Shown here: positions 7,401 to 14,723 of the stretch, one piece after another | Numbering within the stretch: position 1 is the stretch's first letter | How the letters are laid out: each line of letters starts with the position of its first letter | NCBI GenBank assembly: GCA_003171295.1 | Contig: PMYF01000185.1 | Span: forward strand, 2,456 to 17,618 | Direction of reading: 5' to 3' | Length of the DNA: 15,163 bases | Origin: Acidobacteriota bacterium | GTDB lineage: Bacteria; Acidobacteriota; Terriglobia; UBA7540 | Notes under the pieces: generated by a model | The model's database searches: none | The model's input: the letters and a program-made list of their open reading frames with translations, nothing else | What the model was told of the DNA's origin: nothing | Program-made: the position numbers and the translations under genes

Positions 7401-8473
7401 AAACTCGCCGGTGAAACCGCCAGGTTCGCCTGGAGTGTCCCCTGCGCGGCGCCTCCCCAAGCGGAGAGAGTGAGGTTTGTCAGATTGAGCTGCGAATTCT
7501 CGAAAGTATAATCAGTTCTGGCCTCCAATGGCCCGGGAATGAGCAGGGGCGAGAGGACTGTCACTTGGCGTGCCTTCGCGCGCCCCTGCGCATAAAACTT
7601 ACCGCGACGGTAAATCGCTTGCCCTTCGATCTGGATAGTGCCCGTGTGCAGGTCTCGTACTGCAAAAACCCGGGCCAGCGTGGGAAGATCTCCGGACACC
7701 TGGAAAGAGGCGTAGGCTTCCGGGATGAGGAGGGGGCGAAGTGCGAACGACCCCCCGCCCGTAATGCCCTGGGCTTGCCACGCGAAAGAGGAAACCGCCA
7801 GGCCGTCATGCGATATCTCAAAGCGGCTGTTGAAGGTGATGGGCGGCAGCGACCAGCGCCGGGAACGAAGCATGGCGCCGGAGGAAGACAATGTCCCGGT
7901 GTAGCGCCCCCGGGTCATGCGGAGGAGAATCGCTAATTCGCTGGCGTCCATTGCAAACGGCTCCTCCTGGTTGTTCCAAGAGAAGGCGGAGTGAGAGACG
8001 GCCAGGCGTCCGATGGAGAGATCCATCAAGTCCACCAGGCTCTGTTGTGCGGAGGGTAGCTGCTTCGGACCCGGCAGATTGGTGGAACCGTCGGGAGCGG
8101 TCTGGAGGTGCAGGCGTAGCTCGTCGATGTCCAGGCTGCGGAGGCGGAGGCGATGGCGCAGAAGCGGCCCCGGGTTCAGGCGGGCCGCGACGTTGCGCGC
8201 TGAAATCAGGGGTGGTTCGCCGGCGGGCTCCGAGCCGTGGATCACCAGCTTTCCGAGCGTAAGTTGAAAAAGCCACGGCCGGAAGCGAAACCCCGCCATT
8301 TCCACGCGCCCGCCGGTCAGGTCCTCCAGGCCGGTGATCACGCGTCCCTCGAGCCAATGCTGGAACCAGCTGCTCTCCATGACGATGAGGGCCCCCAGCA
8401 GCAAAGCCAACAGGCTTTCCACAACGTAGCGCGCGAGGCGCAGCGATTTAGGCAATTTCCAGCGCGTATACAA
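4493..8473 (-). CDS. tamB: TamB-family intermembrane bridge protein (AsmA-like, DUF490)
   Basis: A very long protein (1326 residues) spanning the periplasm, anchored in the inner membrane by one N-terminal helix (about residues 14-32, preceded by basic residues). In known members it works with an Omp85 partner in outer-membrane protein assembly and/or as a bridge for phospholipids. The early AsmA-like part (for example SLDIDELRLHLQ) leads into a long run of beta-rich repeats with recurring L-x-G-x-L and GxLxL patterns. The C-terminal region of about 350-380 residues has the DUF490 character, ending in LSLLALGYV, a VTVEQQVTRDITLTYVTN segment and FRFRRRFK. Start: TTG at 8473 preceded by GGAAGG with a 4-nt spacer, 16 bp after the stop of the SurA-like gene. 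Length fits the family (E. coli TamB is about 1260). An AT-rich patch inside it (5264-5348) is noted separately. Confidence 0.9.
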   Translation of the reverse strand: MYTRWKLPKSLRLARYVVESLLALLLGALIVMESSWFQHWLEGRVITGLEDLTGGRVEMAGFRFRPWLFQLTLGKLVIHGSEPAGEPPLISARNVAARLNPGPLLRHRLRLRSLDIDELRLHLQTAPDGSTNLPGPKQLPSAQQSLVDLMDLSIGRLAVSHSAFSWNNQEEPFAMDASELAILLRMTRGRYTGTLSSSGAMLRSRRWSLPPITFNSRFEISHDGLAVSSFAWQAQGITGGGSFALRPLLIPEAYASFQVSGDLPTLARVFAVRDLHTGTIQIEGQAIYRRGKFYAQGRAKARQVTVLSPLLIPGPLEARTDYTFENSQLNLTNLTLSAWGGAAQGTLQANLAVSPASFHLSAQLHQLRLEDALRAVPPARLLTNSIHPIGAIDGTLSATWSGWLERLKATFDLTFHAPASAPRNLLPINGFARGTLQDERGWTLELAQAQFQTPHSTLSAQGALIGRAEPSRSSLPLSLRLVTTDFEEWRPLLQSLATTSEGIPLVIESPVEFSGRLAGTYTQPSLEGRLQTGRFQYHGWTWDRLTTTIALSPGSLQISSGRIEREKSSLDLSASVELKDWRVAPDSHLRLSAQAERTPLEGLKAALNANFPVRGLVSGRVNVEGTASSLTGSGVLRIDDGAIAEEPFDSLTAQLRIVQTVWKLEGMQLTKGHGRLSGDFTLDPGRRFASGQLQGFDIRPAEIAHLTLAAPEMLPKAALDGRLSFEAHGQGTPDSFELHGTWHIRSLSVGGTPLGELNGVIEGEHQQLRLEGEDHGPAGTLHLSARATAAGDWPLKIEGQYSDVRVDPWIRAFFSHEFAARVTVGGTFQVAGPLRQPAKIDLQAQARDLAVNFPSLQWKNDQPIDLHYSGGTLTLSRFVMRGPSTELAIQGSVRFAERVTLGLSAEGQADATLLAALDPNLQATGRSVLRLSLTGTPTRPVLNGALDVQDVSVDYKGLPFRFSNLQGSIQLEGERAVIRSLRGLSGGGTINLGGSLTLQENPRYDLHADFNQVRVPYPPNFTSVLDGNLRLAGNSERGQLQGDLIIRQMFVNERVNFITRIIESANPFEEQPGSVASPLASKIRLNVRVTSAPPVRVETPDLRLVGDIDLHLQGTLANPAQVGSIHFLSGEGVFRGNRYTLVRGDISLPNPFRTQAFLDLQAVTRVQRYELTLDISGPFERLKLAYRSDPPLPTADVLSLLALGYVKQEGAFATAGTNPTRSVGASAILSEALSSQVTGRVQHLFGVSRIKIDPNVGMPGYGSGARVTVEQQVTRDITLTYVTNTSSSQYRIIQFEWAVSDNVSMLGIRDQNGIFGIEFRFRRRFK

Positions 8474-8489
8474 CCTGCCTTCCAGGGTT

Positions 8490-9134
8490 TCAGAAAGAAT
8501 GAATGCTGACGCGGTTGCTGGGCTTCAGCTCCTCAATCCACTGATCGAGTAATTCGTTGATGTGCTTCTGAGTCAGGACTTCGCGAATTTGATTTTCGAC
8601 TTCCGGCAAGGGGGGAGCAGCGGCCCCCGGGTTTTTCCTCTGGAATTCCGGGATAAAAGTCTGACGGTAATATTCGGCCACCTCGTCATCAGGAGGCGAG
8701 GCGGCAGGACGCAGGCGTTGATCGATCAGCCGCAGCATGAGGTTTTGTTTTGCAATCCGCGCGACGATGTCGGCCTCGGTCATGCCCAGTTCCCGGACGG
8801 CAACTTGAAAGCCTTCCGGGCCGGGGAATCCCTTGCGCAGTGCGGCCAGACGCTCCACCGCAGCCTTTTCACACTCCGCCTTGTCAGCCGGCGCGGGGTC
8901 TTCCTCGCGGCTTATGAGTATCTGATAGGTAAGGCGTTCACGGGCGCTCGCGAGGGCTCGGGCGTCCGGCGGAGGCGGAGGCCATTGGGCGTCAAGAAAG
9001 CGCTCGAAACGATACTCGTGCTCCACGTCACTGGCCGTGATGGCCGCGCGGTCAACGGATGCGACCACGCGGTCCAGGATATTCGCAGCGGGATAGACCG
9101 TGCCGCCGGCCGCGATACCGGCCGCCAATGCCAC
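8490..9134 (-). CDS. SurA N-terminal-like periplasmic chaperone lacking a PPIase domain
   Basis: Likely escorts unfolded outer-membrane proteins to the neighbouring Omp85 protein; this role is inferred from similarity and operon position. The 214-residue product has the SurA-N hallmark ILDRVVASVDRAAITASDVEHE (19-40), then helical charged segments, a GF..AVRELGMTEADIVARI stretch (108-127) and a C-terminal helix starting at PEVENQIREVL. No parvulin domain is present and the protein is too short to carry one. The start is uncertain: GTG at 9134, 5 bp past the omp85 stop, has no good ribosome-binding site and gives a signal peptide without basic residues. The in-frame codons upstream read HRPKLLILVALAAG, a better signal-peptide start, but no ATG, GTG or TTG lies there (CTG at 9143 is the nearest option). 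The stop is 16 bp before tamB. Confidence 0.75.
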   Translation of the reverse strand: MALAAGIAAGGTVYPAANILDRVVASVDRAAITASDVEHEYRFERFLDAQWPPPPPDARALASARERLTYQILISREEDPAPADKAECEKAAVERLAALRKGFPGPEGFQVAVRELGMTEADIVARIAKQNLMLRLIDQRLRPAASPPDDEVAEYYRQTFIPEFQRKNPGAAAPPLPEVENQIREVLTQKHINELLDQWIEELKPSNRVSIHSF

Positions 9135-9139
9135 AAGGA

Positions 9140-12100
9140 TCAGAAGCTTTGGCCGATGCTGATGAAAAACTGTACGTTCGATAATCGTTGCACCTCGATG
9201 TGTTGCACGCCGTTCGGATAGGTGATCACGTTGTACCGTGGAGGATTCAGATTGTAACCCACGTCGAAACGGATAGGTCCCACCGGGGTTTTGTAGCGAA
9301 GCCCTATCCCTACTGCGTGGGAGGTGTAATCAAAATCCGCAGGTGAGTCCTGTTTGATTTTCAGCAGCCGCATCCTGCGGATGGTGGAATAATCGTTGCC
9401 GGCGTCTTCAAAGAAGGTGAAGCCCAGACGGCGTTGCGCAGACGAAAGGCGCAACTCGAGGGAGTTGAGGAAGAAGGCATTTCCGCCGATCGGGTAGCCG
9501 GTCTCCGGATCGCGCGGTCCGGCCTGGTTGATGGAGAAGCCCCGATGGGACTCGCTTCCGCCCAGGAAGAAGCGTTCCGGCAACGGGATTTCGTGAGTAT
9601 AAATGATCTGGCCCGGCTGCCCGTTGCTGGCAGCGACGGTGATCGAGTACGGACCTCCGTAAGGCGTCTCCACGCCCAACTTGGTCTGGCGCGCGAAGAC
9701 GAGGTGCGACCCTAACGAATAGTATGTGGAATTCTGGCAGGTGAACCGCAGAAAGTTTGCTTGGGACCCGAAGTCGTGCCACGAAACGCCCGCGTCCAGA
9801 AGTGAATAGGATCCCCTGGTGGCGTCCGCGGGGTCGTCGCGGTGGTCGTTGAGGTAGCTCCCACCCAGCATGCCCACACGCGCCGGCGCGCTGAGCAGGA
9901 ACTTCTCTTCGCCGGATATCTTGGAGGAGATGTCGAGCGCTCTCACACGGCGGAAGCTGTAACGTGCGATGAGCAGCGCGGAAGGGCTGAAGCGCTTCTC
10001 CACACTCACCGAGGCTTCTTTGCGGTCGGCGGTGAACGTCAGCACGTCGCGGCTGCGGTCCACCAGGCCGTTGATACGCAGGCTGAGATCCCTCCGATTC
10101 AGCAGACGCGGGATAAGGTAGGTCATGCTTGCACCCGTGTCGAGATTGGAGAGGCGCCCGCCCATGCTGAACGTCTGATCCCGGCCCCCCACATCCAGCC
10201 GCGTGAGGTCGAGGGAAAGTCGCGGGCTGGCTTTGAACTGCCCCTGCGGTTGGTTGCTGCCCAAACGCTGAACTTCCAGGCCGCCCCCATAACCCAAAGT
10301 CCAACGGCGGGCTTCCTCAACCCCCACCAGCACCGTCTTGGTCGTGTCGGAATTCGATCCCTCCTGGGGAGTAATTTGCACCTGGTTGAAAATGCCCAGC
10401 TCGTAAAGGCGGCGTTGCGAGTCAAGCAATACGGTCTGGCTTATCGGTTCACCGTCATGAAACATCAGCTCGCGATTCACAATGCCCGCGCGAGTGTGTT
10501 CGTTGCCGAGCACCACGATGCGCTGAATGCGCTCCTGGGTCCCGGGCGCGATACGAAACTCGAGGTTCACCTGCGCGGCGGACTCCAAGGGTGTGGTCTG
10601 CCAGCTCACGGTTGCGCGCGCATAGCCGTGGTCAGCCAGGTAATCGAGAATCATGTCGTGGTCAGTGCGCACGCGGTTCTGCGAGTAAGGCTGCGCCGGC
10701 CGGCAGAGGAGAGAGGGCCAGAGGGCCTTTTGGGTGGCGAGGTTGATGCCTGCGAAAGTCAGGTTGCGAACCGTGGTGCGCGCGCCCTCTTGGATCTCGA
10801 AGGTGACGTGCCGGCGGCCCGGGATGTTGTTGAAACGGTCGTCGATGGCAGCGGTGACGTGCGCGTTCAGGAATCCCCTCGACTGGTAGAGGGCCAGGAG
10901 CATAGCGGCCTTGTGCTCCACGAGGTCGCGGCTGAAAGTGGGCGCGGGCCGGAATAATCCCTCGGCGGGTGGGGAAATCACCGCCAGCAGTTCTGCCGCG
11001 GGGACAGCATGGTTTCCCTTGAAACCGTAGCCCGCAAAGTCCCCGCGCCGCCCCCGGTCGACATGGAAGAGGATCTCGACGAGCGTTTGCGGTGTGGTGC
11101 GTGGCACGCGGCTGGCTTTGACGGAGACGGAGAAATAGCCCTGCTGCTGGAAGTGACCTTCGAGTAGTTTCTCGCTGCGAGCCAGAGCTTGATCGTCAAT
11201 GACCCCGTCGCGAAAGAAGGGCAGGAGGCTGCGGAGCCGCGCGGAGGATATCGACGCGCCTTCGACGCGCCCGCGGATCAGGGGCCCGCTGTTGACGCTG
11301 ATGGTGAGTTTCTCGGTGCTGCTCTTGGCATCGAATGTCCGTTGCGGTACGCTGAGGTTGACTTGCAGGTACCCTCGAGCCACGTAAAACTGGTGGAGGC
11401 GGAAGATCCCGCGCTCGACTCGCGCCGCGGTCAGATGCATGCCGGGGTGCCAACTGGCGATTTTCAGCAGGCGCCGCGCGGGAAAGGCTGCGTCGCCATG
11501 GAATTCGATGGTGCTTACGCGGGCGGACGCGCCAGGTTCGAGGGAGAAGAGCAGGTTCGCTTCCTGCGTGTCAGGGTCGCGGTTGATTTCGTGACTGATC
11601 CGGGACTGGTAGTAGCCATTGGCCACGAGCAGGTCGGTCAGATGTTGGTGCGCCGCGCTGACGTCTTCATCGGTAAGCGGCTGACCCAGGCGCAAACGTG
11701 AGGCGGTAACCAGCGCCTTCGCTTCGATGGGCCCGGGGTTGCCTTGCGCGGTCACGATCCCAATGAAATACTGCGCGCGTGCCACAAAGGTCAGGGCAAC
11801 CCCCTTTGCTTGCGGGTTGCCTTCGGCGCGCAATTCGGTGAAACGGCCGGTAACGTAAAGCCGCTTCAGGCTTTCGGAGATTTGGGTGGGGTCGAGGGGT
11901 TCGCCGATGTGTTGCGTGATGGCGCCCGGGAAATCCTGGAGGGTGAGGTGAGCGTCGCATTCCAGTTGCAGACTCAAGACCGGTTGGCCCCAAAGGGAGG
12001 GCGAGGTTTGGGCAAGGGCCGGCACCTGGCAGAAGCCGAGGATTAGCCCCAGAAGGAAAAGGATGGGATTCGCCCTGCCCGCGACGAGTGTGTGCCCCGC

Positions 12101-12166
12101 ACGCTGCCAAAGGAGGCGTGTGGTGATCCTAAACCGCAAGCTTGTGGCTCGGTTGTGGTGCTGCAC
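9140..12166 (-). CDS. Omp85-family outer-membrane assembly protein (BamA/TamA type) with about seven POTRA domains
   Basis: Outer-membrane beta-barrel protein that inserts other barrels into the membrane. The 1008-residue product has a signal peptide with basic N-region and hydrophobic core PILFLLGLILGF, ending at about residue 53 (PALAQ). I divide the periplasmic part into seven POTRA-like repeats: about 62-131, 132-213, 214-296, 297-372, 373-461, 462-542 and 543-619, each ending in a strand plus a turn such as EPG, NSG, DRG, QEG or APG. Residues about 620-1008 form the barrel, with HRGF (874-877) in the position of the conserved (V/I)RGF/Y loop-6 motif, an RDDP..ATRG segment (777-785) and a terminal Phe in FFISIGQSF. 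GTG is the first possible start after an in-frame stop at 12184. Adjacency to tamB fits TamA; the POTRA number exceeds both TamA (3) and BamA (5) of E. coli, so I leave the symbol blank. Confidence 0.9.
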   Translation of the reverse strand: MQHHNRATSLRFRITTRLLWQRAGHTLVAGRANPILFLLGLILGFCQVPALAQTSPSLWGQPVLSLQLECDAHLTLQDFPGAITQHIGEPLDPTQISESLKRLYVTGRFTELRAEGNPQAKGVALTFVARAQYFIGIVTAQGNPGPIEAKALVTASRLRLGQPLTDEDVSAAHQHLTDLLVANGYYQSRISHEINRDPDTQEANLLFSLEPGASARVSTIEFHGDAAFPARRLLKIASWHPGMHLTAARVERGIFRLHQFYVARGYLQVNLSVPQRTFDAKSSTEKLTISVNSGPLIRGRVEGASISSARLRSLLPFFRDGVIDDQALARSEKLLEGHFQQQGYFSVSVKASRVPRTTPQTLVEILFHVDRGRRGDFAGYGFKGNHAVPAAELLAVISPPAEGLFRPAPTFSRDLVEHKAAMLLALYQSRGFLNAHVTAAIDDRFNNIPGRRHVTFEIQEGARTTVRNLTFAGINLATQKALWPSLLCRPAQPYSQNRVRTDHDMILDYLADHGYARATVSWQTTPLESAAQVNLEFRIAPGTQERIQRIVVLGNEHTRAGIVNRELMFHDGEPISQTVLLDSQRRLYELGIFNQVQITPQEGSNSDTTKTVLVGVEEARRWTLGYGGGLEVQRLGSNQPQGQFKASPRLSLDLTRLDVGGRDQTFSMGGRLSNLDTGASMTYLIPRLLNRRDLSLRINGLVDRSRDVLTFTADRKEASVSVEKRFSPSALLIARYSFRRVRALDISSKISGEEKFLLSAPARVGMLGGSYLNDHRDDPADATRGSYSLLDAGVSWHDFGSQANFLRFTCQNSTYYSLGSHLVFARQTKLGVETPYGGPYSITVAASNGQPGQIIYTHEIPLPERFFLGGSESHRGFSINQAGPRDPETGYPIGGNAFFLNSLELRLSSAQRRLGFTFFEDAGNDYSTIRRMRLLKIKQDSPADFDYTSHAVGIGLRYKTPVGPIRFDVGYNLNPPRYNVITYPNGVQHIEVQRLSNVQFFISIGQSF

Positions 12167-12218
12167 CCAGAAGTTTACCCGTTATCCCGACGTCAGCGCC
12201 CTTCAAAACTGCATAAGC

Positions 12219-12224
12219 ATTGTA
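12219..12224 (-). promoter_or_regulatory. Candidate -10 box for the omp85-surA-like-tamB operon
   Basis: The minus strand reads TACAAT here, a 5-of-6 match to the -10 consensus, about 50 bp before the GTG start of the Omp85 gene and within the most AT-rich part of the gap. I find no good -35 at 16-18 bp upstream. It is the best candidate in the gap, but weak. Confidence 0.25.
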
Positions 12225-12306
12225 CTTCCAAATGATAGCGCGAAGAGGCAAAGAAGCGCAGTAAAAGGTTTGAATTTGCGCTGGCTTCCACGCGCCCTCG
12301 ATGAGT

Positions 12307-12351
12307 CGCCGGGGCAAGCCCGGCGCCTGGGGGGGGCCGTCAAGCCACGGC
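12307..12351. terminator. Two small GC-rich hairpins in the PIG-L / omp85 gap
   Basis: CGCCGGG (12307-12313) pairs with CCCGGCG (12319-12325) over a 5-nt loop, and GCCGT (12336-12340) pairs with ACGGC (12347-12351). On the minus strand they lie 45-90 nt past the PIG-L stop codon. Neither is followed by a clear T-run, so they may act as weak terminators, as transcript-end protection, or be short palindromic repeats. The remaining part of this 231-bp gap (12167-12397) holds only the promoter candidate. Confidence 0.3.
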
Positions 12352-12397
12352 TCTAGCGGGGTCGAACAGAAGCGCGCAGCCGGGGAGAGAGGCCGTC

Positions 12398-13177
12398 TCA
12401 GGATGTGTGTGCGGGGCGCACCAAGTCGCCGAGCAGGTCGGCGAGCAGGTTCCCCTGAGGATATCCCTGGCCGAGGTGCTGGCGGAAGCCCTCCCCCCAC
12501 TTGAAGCCGGCGAGTTCGCCGGCCCCTGCGGCCATCTGCCGCAACGGCTCGTGGAGCTCCGGAACGGACTGCTGAAATTGCACCCAGGCTTGCTGGCTTT
12601 CGTGGCAAGCCAGCATTTTTTCCTTGCGCTCAAGTGTGGCGCCAATGTCCACAACGAGGTTCGGAAAAGTCTTTTTGCCCAGGATGTCGCGGCCGCCGAA
12701 GGGCTGCGCGTAGTAGAGGTGTGGGATGGCGCGAGTAGCTTTGGCGGGGGACCGAGCGCCCGTGCGGAAGTTTGGCGCCGAGAGCCCAAAACACGCCGTC
12801 TGGCCAAGGCGGCTGGTGGTCTCGTGATCCACCATATAGTCCTGGGGCGAATGGGTAAGCACTAGCGCGGGATCAACGCACCTCATAAGCTCCATCACCT
12901 TGCGCAGCGTGGGGCCATTGTAAAACACCAGGAGGTCGCGCTCTTCGAGGCAGGTGTATTCCGCCTGCAACATCGCCGCGGCGCGGCGCGCTTCCTGGCG
13001 GCGAAGGCGCGTGATTTTCGCGGGAGGCAGGAGGGTGCTGCCACAGTCACCTGCCGTCAGGGTGGCGATGTGGATGGAAGCGCCGCGGTCGGCGAGATGC
13101 GCCAAAGTTCCCGCGCAGAGAAATTCCGCGTCATCCGGATGAGCAAAAAGTGCTAGCACGCGGATTGAGGGTGGCAT
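12398..13177 (-). CDS. PIG-L (LmbE-like) family zinc-dependent deacetylase
   Basis: Family members remove the acetyl group from N-acetylglucosamine-type sugars in glycolipids, thiol cofactors or antibiotics; the substrate here is unknown. Counting from ATG at 13177 (259 residues), the metal motif AHPDDAE sits at 12-18 (His13 and Asp16 as zinc ligands) and the third ligand is His118 in SPQDYMVDHETT. The family pattern often has His where this protein has Met in DYMVDH. No signal peptide, so cytoplasmic. I chose the ATG at 13177 because AGGA lies 6 nt before it and the conserved IRVLALFAHPDD segment follows closely; an in-frame ATG at 13198 would add seven residues with no good ribosome-binding site. 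It lies about 50 bp after the DUF2911 gene on the same strand and probably shares its transcript. Confidence 0.87.
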   Translation of the reverse strand: MPPSIRVLALFAHPDDAEFLCAGTLAHLADRGASIHIATLTAGDCGSTLLPPAKITRLRRQEARRAAAMLQAEYTCLEERDLLVFYNGPTLRKVMELMRCVDPALVLTHSPQDYMVDHETTSRLGQTACFGLSAPNFRTGARSPAKATRAIPHLYYAQPFGGRDILGKKTFPNLVVDIGATLERKEKMLACHESQQAWVQFQQSVPELHEPLRQMAAGAGELAGFKWGEGFRQHLGQGYPQGNLLADLLGDLVRPAHTS

Positions 13178-13231
13178 GCGTTTTCCTGAACATGGCATTT
13201 ACTCGGGACTGGGGTTGGAGAGTCACACCGG

Positions 13232-13750
13232 CTAGGGCGCCGGTTTGAACTCGGCCGTCAGCCGCAATTTGCCCCATTCCACACTGATCACGCCCGTCCC
13301 GTTCCGGTCGCTGAGCTTGATGGTTACGGTTTCGACGGAATCCTGCGCGGGCGTGAATGTCATCGATGTTTCTGCAATCTTGGCGCCGGCTTCGTACTGG
13401 TTCCAGGGCTTGCTCGACACCACCAGGGACCACTTACCCGGACCGTCGAAGCGGGCGAGCAGGATATGTTTGCCCTTGGGAACTTTGGTGCCGCCGACGT
13501 CGAAATCCCGGTCGGATTCCAGTGTTGTGGAGGCGTCCGAACCCAGACGCCACACTTGTCCGGGCTTGATGAGGCCGAGCGGGTCCCGGCCCTTGAGGGC
13601 GGGGCGGCCGTAATCGATCGTCACCTGCGCGCCAGCGATCGTGGCCGTGGCGGTGCCGCGGTCATTCCCGTGCGCGAGGGTGGTTTGAGTCAGCAGCGCG
13701 GCTGCGGCGAGAACAGCAAATCCCAAGACGATTCGGCTGATACGTTGCAT
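13232..13750 (-). CDS. DUF2911 domain secreted protein
   Basis: Function unknown. The 172-residue product has a Sec signal peptide (MQRISRIVLGF, Ala/Leu core, cleavage near residue 26) followed by one DUF2911 domain: VTIDYGRPALKGR (43-55), GQVWRLGSDASTTLE (64-78), VGGTKVPKGKHILL (85-98), KWSLVVSSKPWNQYE (106-120) and a closing VISVEWGKLRL. These blocks define the family, so the domain call is firm although its role is not. The ATG is preceded by AAAGGAG about 10 nt upstream. It begins 61 bp after the TlpA-like stop and is probably co-transcribed with it. Confidence 0.87.
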   Translation of the reverse strand: MQRISRIVLGFAVLAAAALLTQTTLAHGNDRGTATATIAGAQVTIDYGRPALKGRDPLGLIKPGQVWRLGSDASTTLESDRDFDVGGTKVPKGKHILLARFDGPGKWSLVVSSKPWNQYEAGAKIAETSMTFTPAQDSVETVTIKLSDRNGTGVISVEWGKLRLTAEFKPAP

Positions 13751-13811
13751 GTTTGGATTTCTCCTTTAGCGAAAGTTCTCCGGCCTGGTGCGGAGCGGCG
13801 GGGTCGCGGCC

Positions 13812-14723
13812 TCAGTTCTCCTTTAAGAGTTCCATGATCGCCCGCCGTAAGTCGTCGGGTTGTGTGTACCCGATCCAGTGTGCTCTGACCATTCCTTTCC
13901 GATCAATCAAAAACAGGGTAGGGAAGATCGAGATACCGCCGTAGGCATGATCGCTCTCCTTCGTCCAGTGAACCACGGGGTACTCGATGTGGTGTTCTTG
14001 AACATAGTGCTGCCGCATGGCGTCATCATAAGGCAAGTCAAGCGCCTTGTCCGCGTTGGCCGCGACCACGGCCAGCCCCCGCGCCTGGAGGTCATGCTCG
14101 AGCGCCGCCAGCGCAGGCGTTTCCTGCATGCAGGGTGGACATCCTGTGAACCAGACCTCCAGCAGGACAACCTTACCGAGCAGGCCACCGAGGCGGACCA
14201 CGCCGCCGCCCAGGCGCTCCAGCGTGACGTCGGGCGCGGGCTTGCCCTCCCAGCCCCCGATCTGGCGGGCCAAGGTCTGGCCGAACTTCGGGTCGGCCTT
14301 GATATTCTCCACATCCACGTGCGTGATTTCGCCGGTCTTGGGATCGCGCGTAAGAAAGCGCGGCACGCGTGGGTCCGATTCCATCACGCGCAGCAACACA
14401 TCGGCGGCTGCGGGCGAGCGCAGATCGAACTGTTCGGCAATAATCTTGAGACGCGGCGGCGAACCCGTTTTTTCCTGAAAACTCGCGACGAAAAGCGGGA
14501 TGCGGAAGAAAGCATTGTAGAGTTTGTCGAGGGCCTGGCGTTCGTCGGGCTGTGTAAAAACATGATTATAGAGGTCAGTCACGATCAGCGGATGGCCCGG
14601 TTGGAGGTGTTCGCGAATGTAATCCAGTACCCGGGTCTCAGCGCTGGATTGGGCTGACCCAGCCGCCGGGCTCCCGCAGAGGAGGGTAGCCAGAAGCAAG
14701 CCACGGCAAGCGCAGGCCTTCAT
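13812..14723 (-). CDS. Secreted TlpA-like thioredoxin-fold protein with an extra N-terminal domain
   Basis: Likely a periplasmic thiol-disulfide oxidoreductase. The 303-residue product has a signal peptide (MKACACRGLLLATLLCG, cleavage near SAQ-SS about residue 25). An extra region of about 125 residues (30-155) includes DKLYNAFFRIPLFV and IIAEQFDLRSPAAADVLL, has a winged-helix-like helical look and is not part of thioredoxin. The TlpA/AhpC-TSA domain runs from about 158 to 300, with active site Cys195-Pro-Pro-Cys198 in WFTGCPPCMQ and cis-Pro268 in IFPTLFLID. Start: ATG at 14723 overlaps the esterase stop as ATGA and has GAGAGG 6 nt upstream. The longer frame from 14825 would place the signal peptide inside the protein, so I reject it. 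Translational coupling to the esterase is expected. Confidence 0.88.
   Translation of the reverse strand: MKACACRGLLLATLLCGSPAAGSAQSSAETRVLDYIREHLQPGHPLIVTDLYNHVFTQPDERQALDKLYNAFFRIPLFVASFQEKTGSPPRLKIIAEQFDLRSPAAADVLLRVMESDPRVPRFLTRDPKTGEITHVDVENIKADPKFGQTLARQIGGWEGKPAPDVTLERLGGGVVRLGGLLGKVVLLEVWFTGCPPCMQETPALAALEHDLQARGLAVVAANADKALDLPYDDAMRQHYVQEHHIEYPVVHWTKESDHAYGGISIFPTLFLIDRKGMVRAHWIGYTQPDDLRRAIMELLKEN

Noticed and set aside
9842..10957. 371-codon antisense frame over the Omp85 gene
   Set aside because: A shadow of a well-supported 1008-residue Omp85 protein; it lacks a start signal and recognisable domains.
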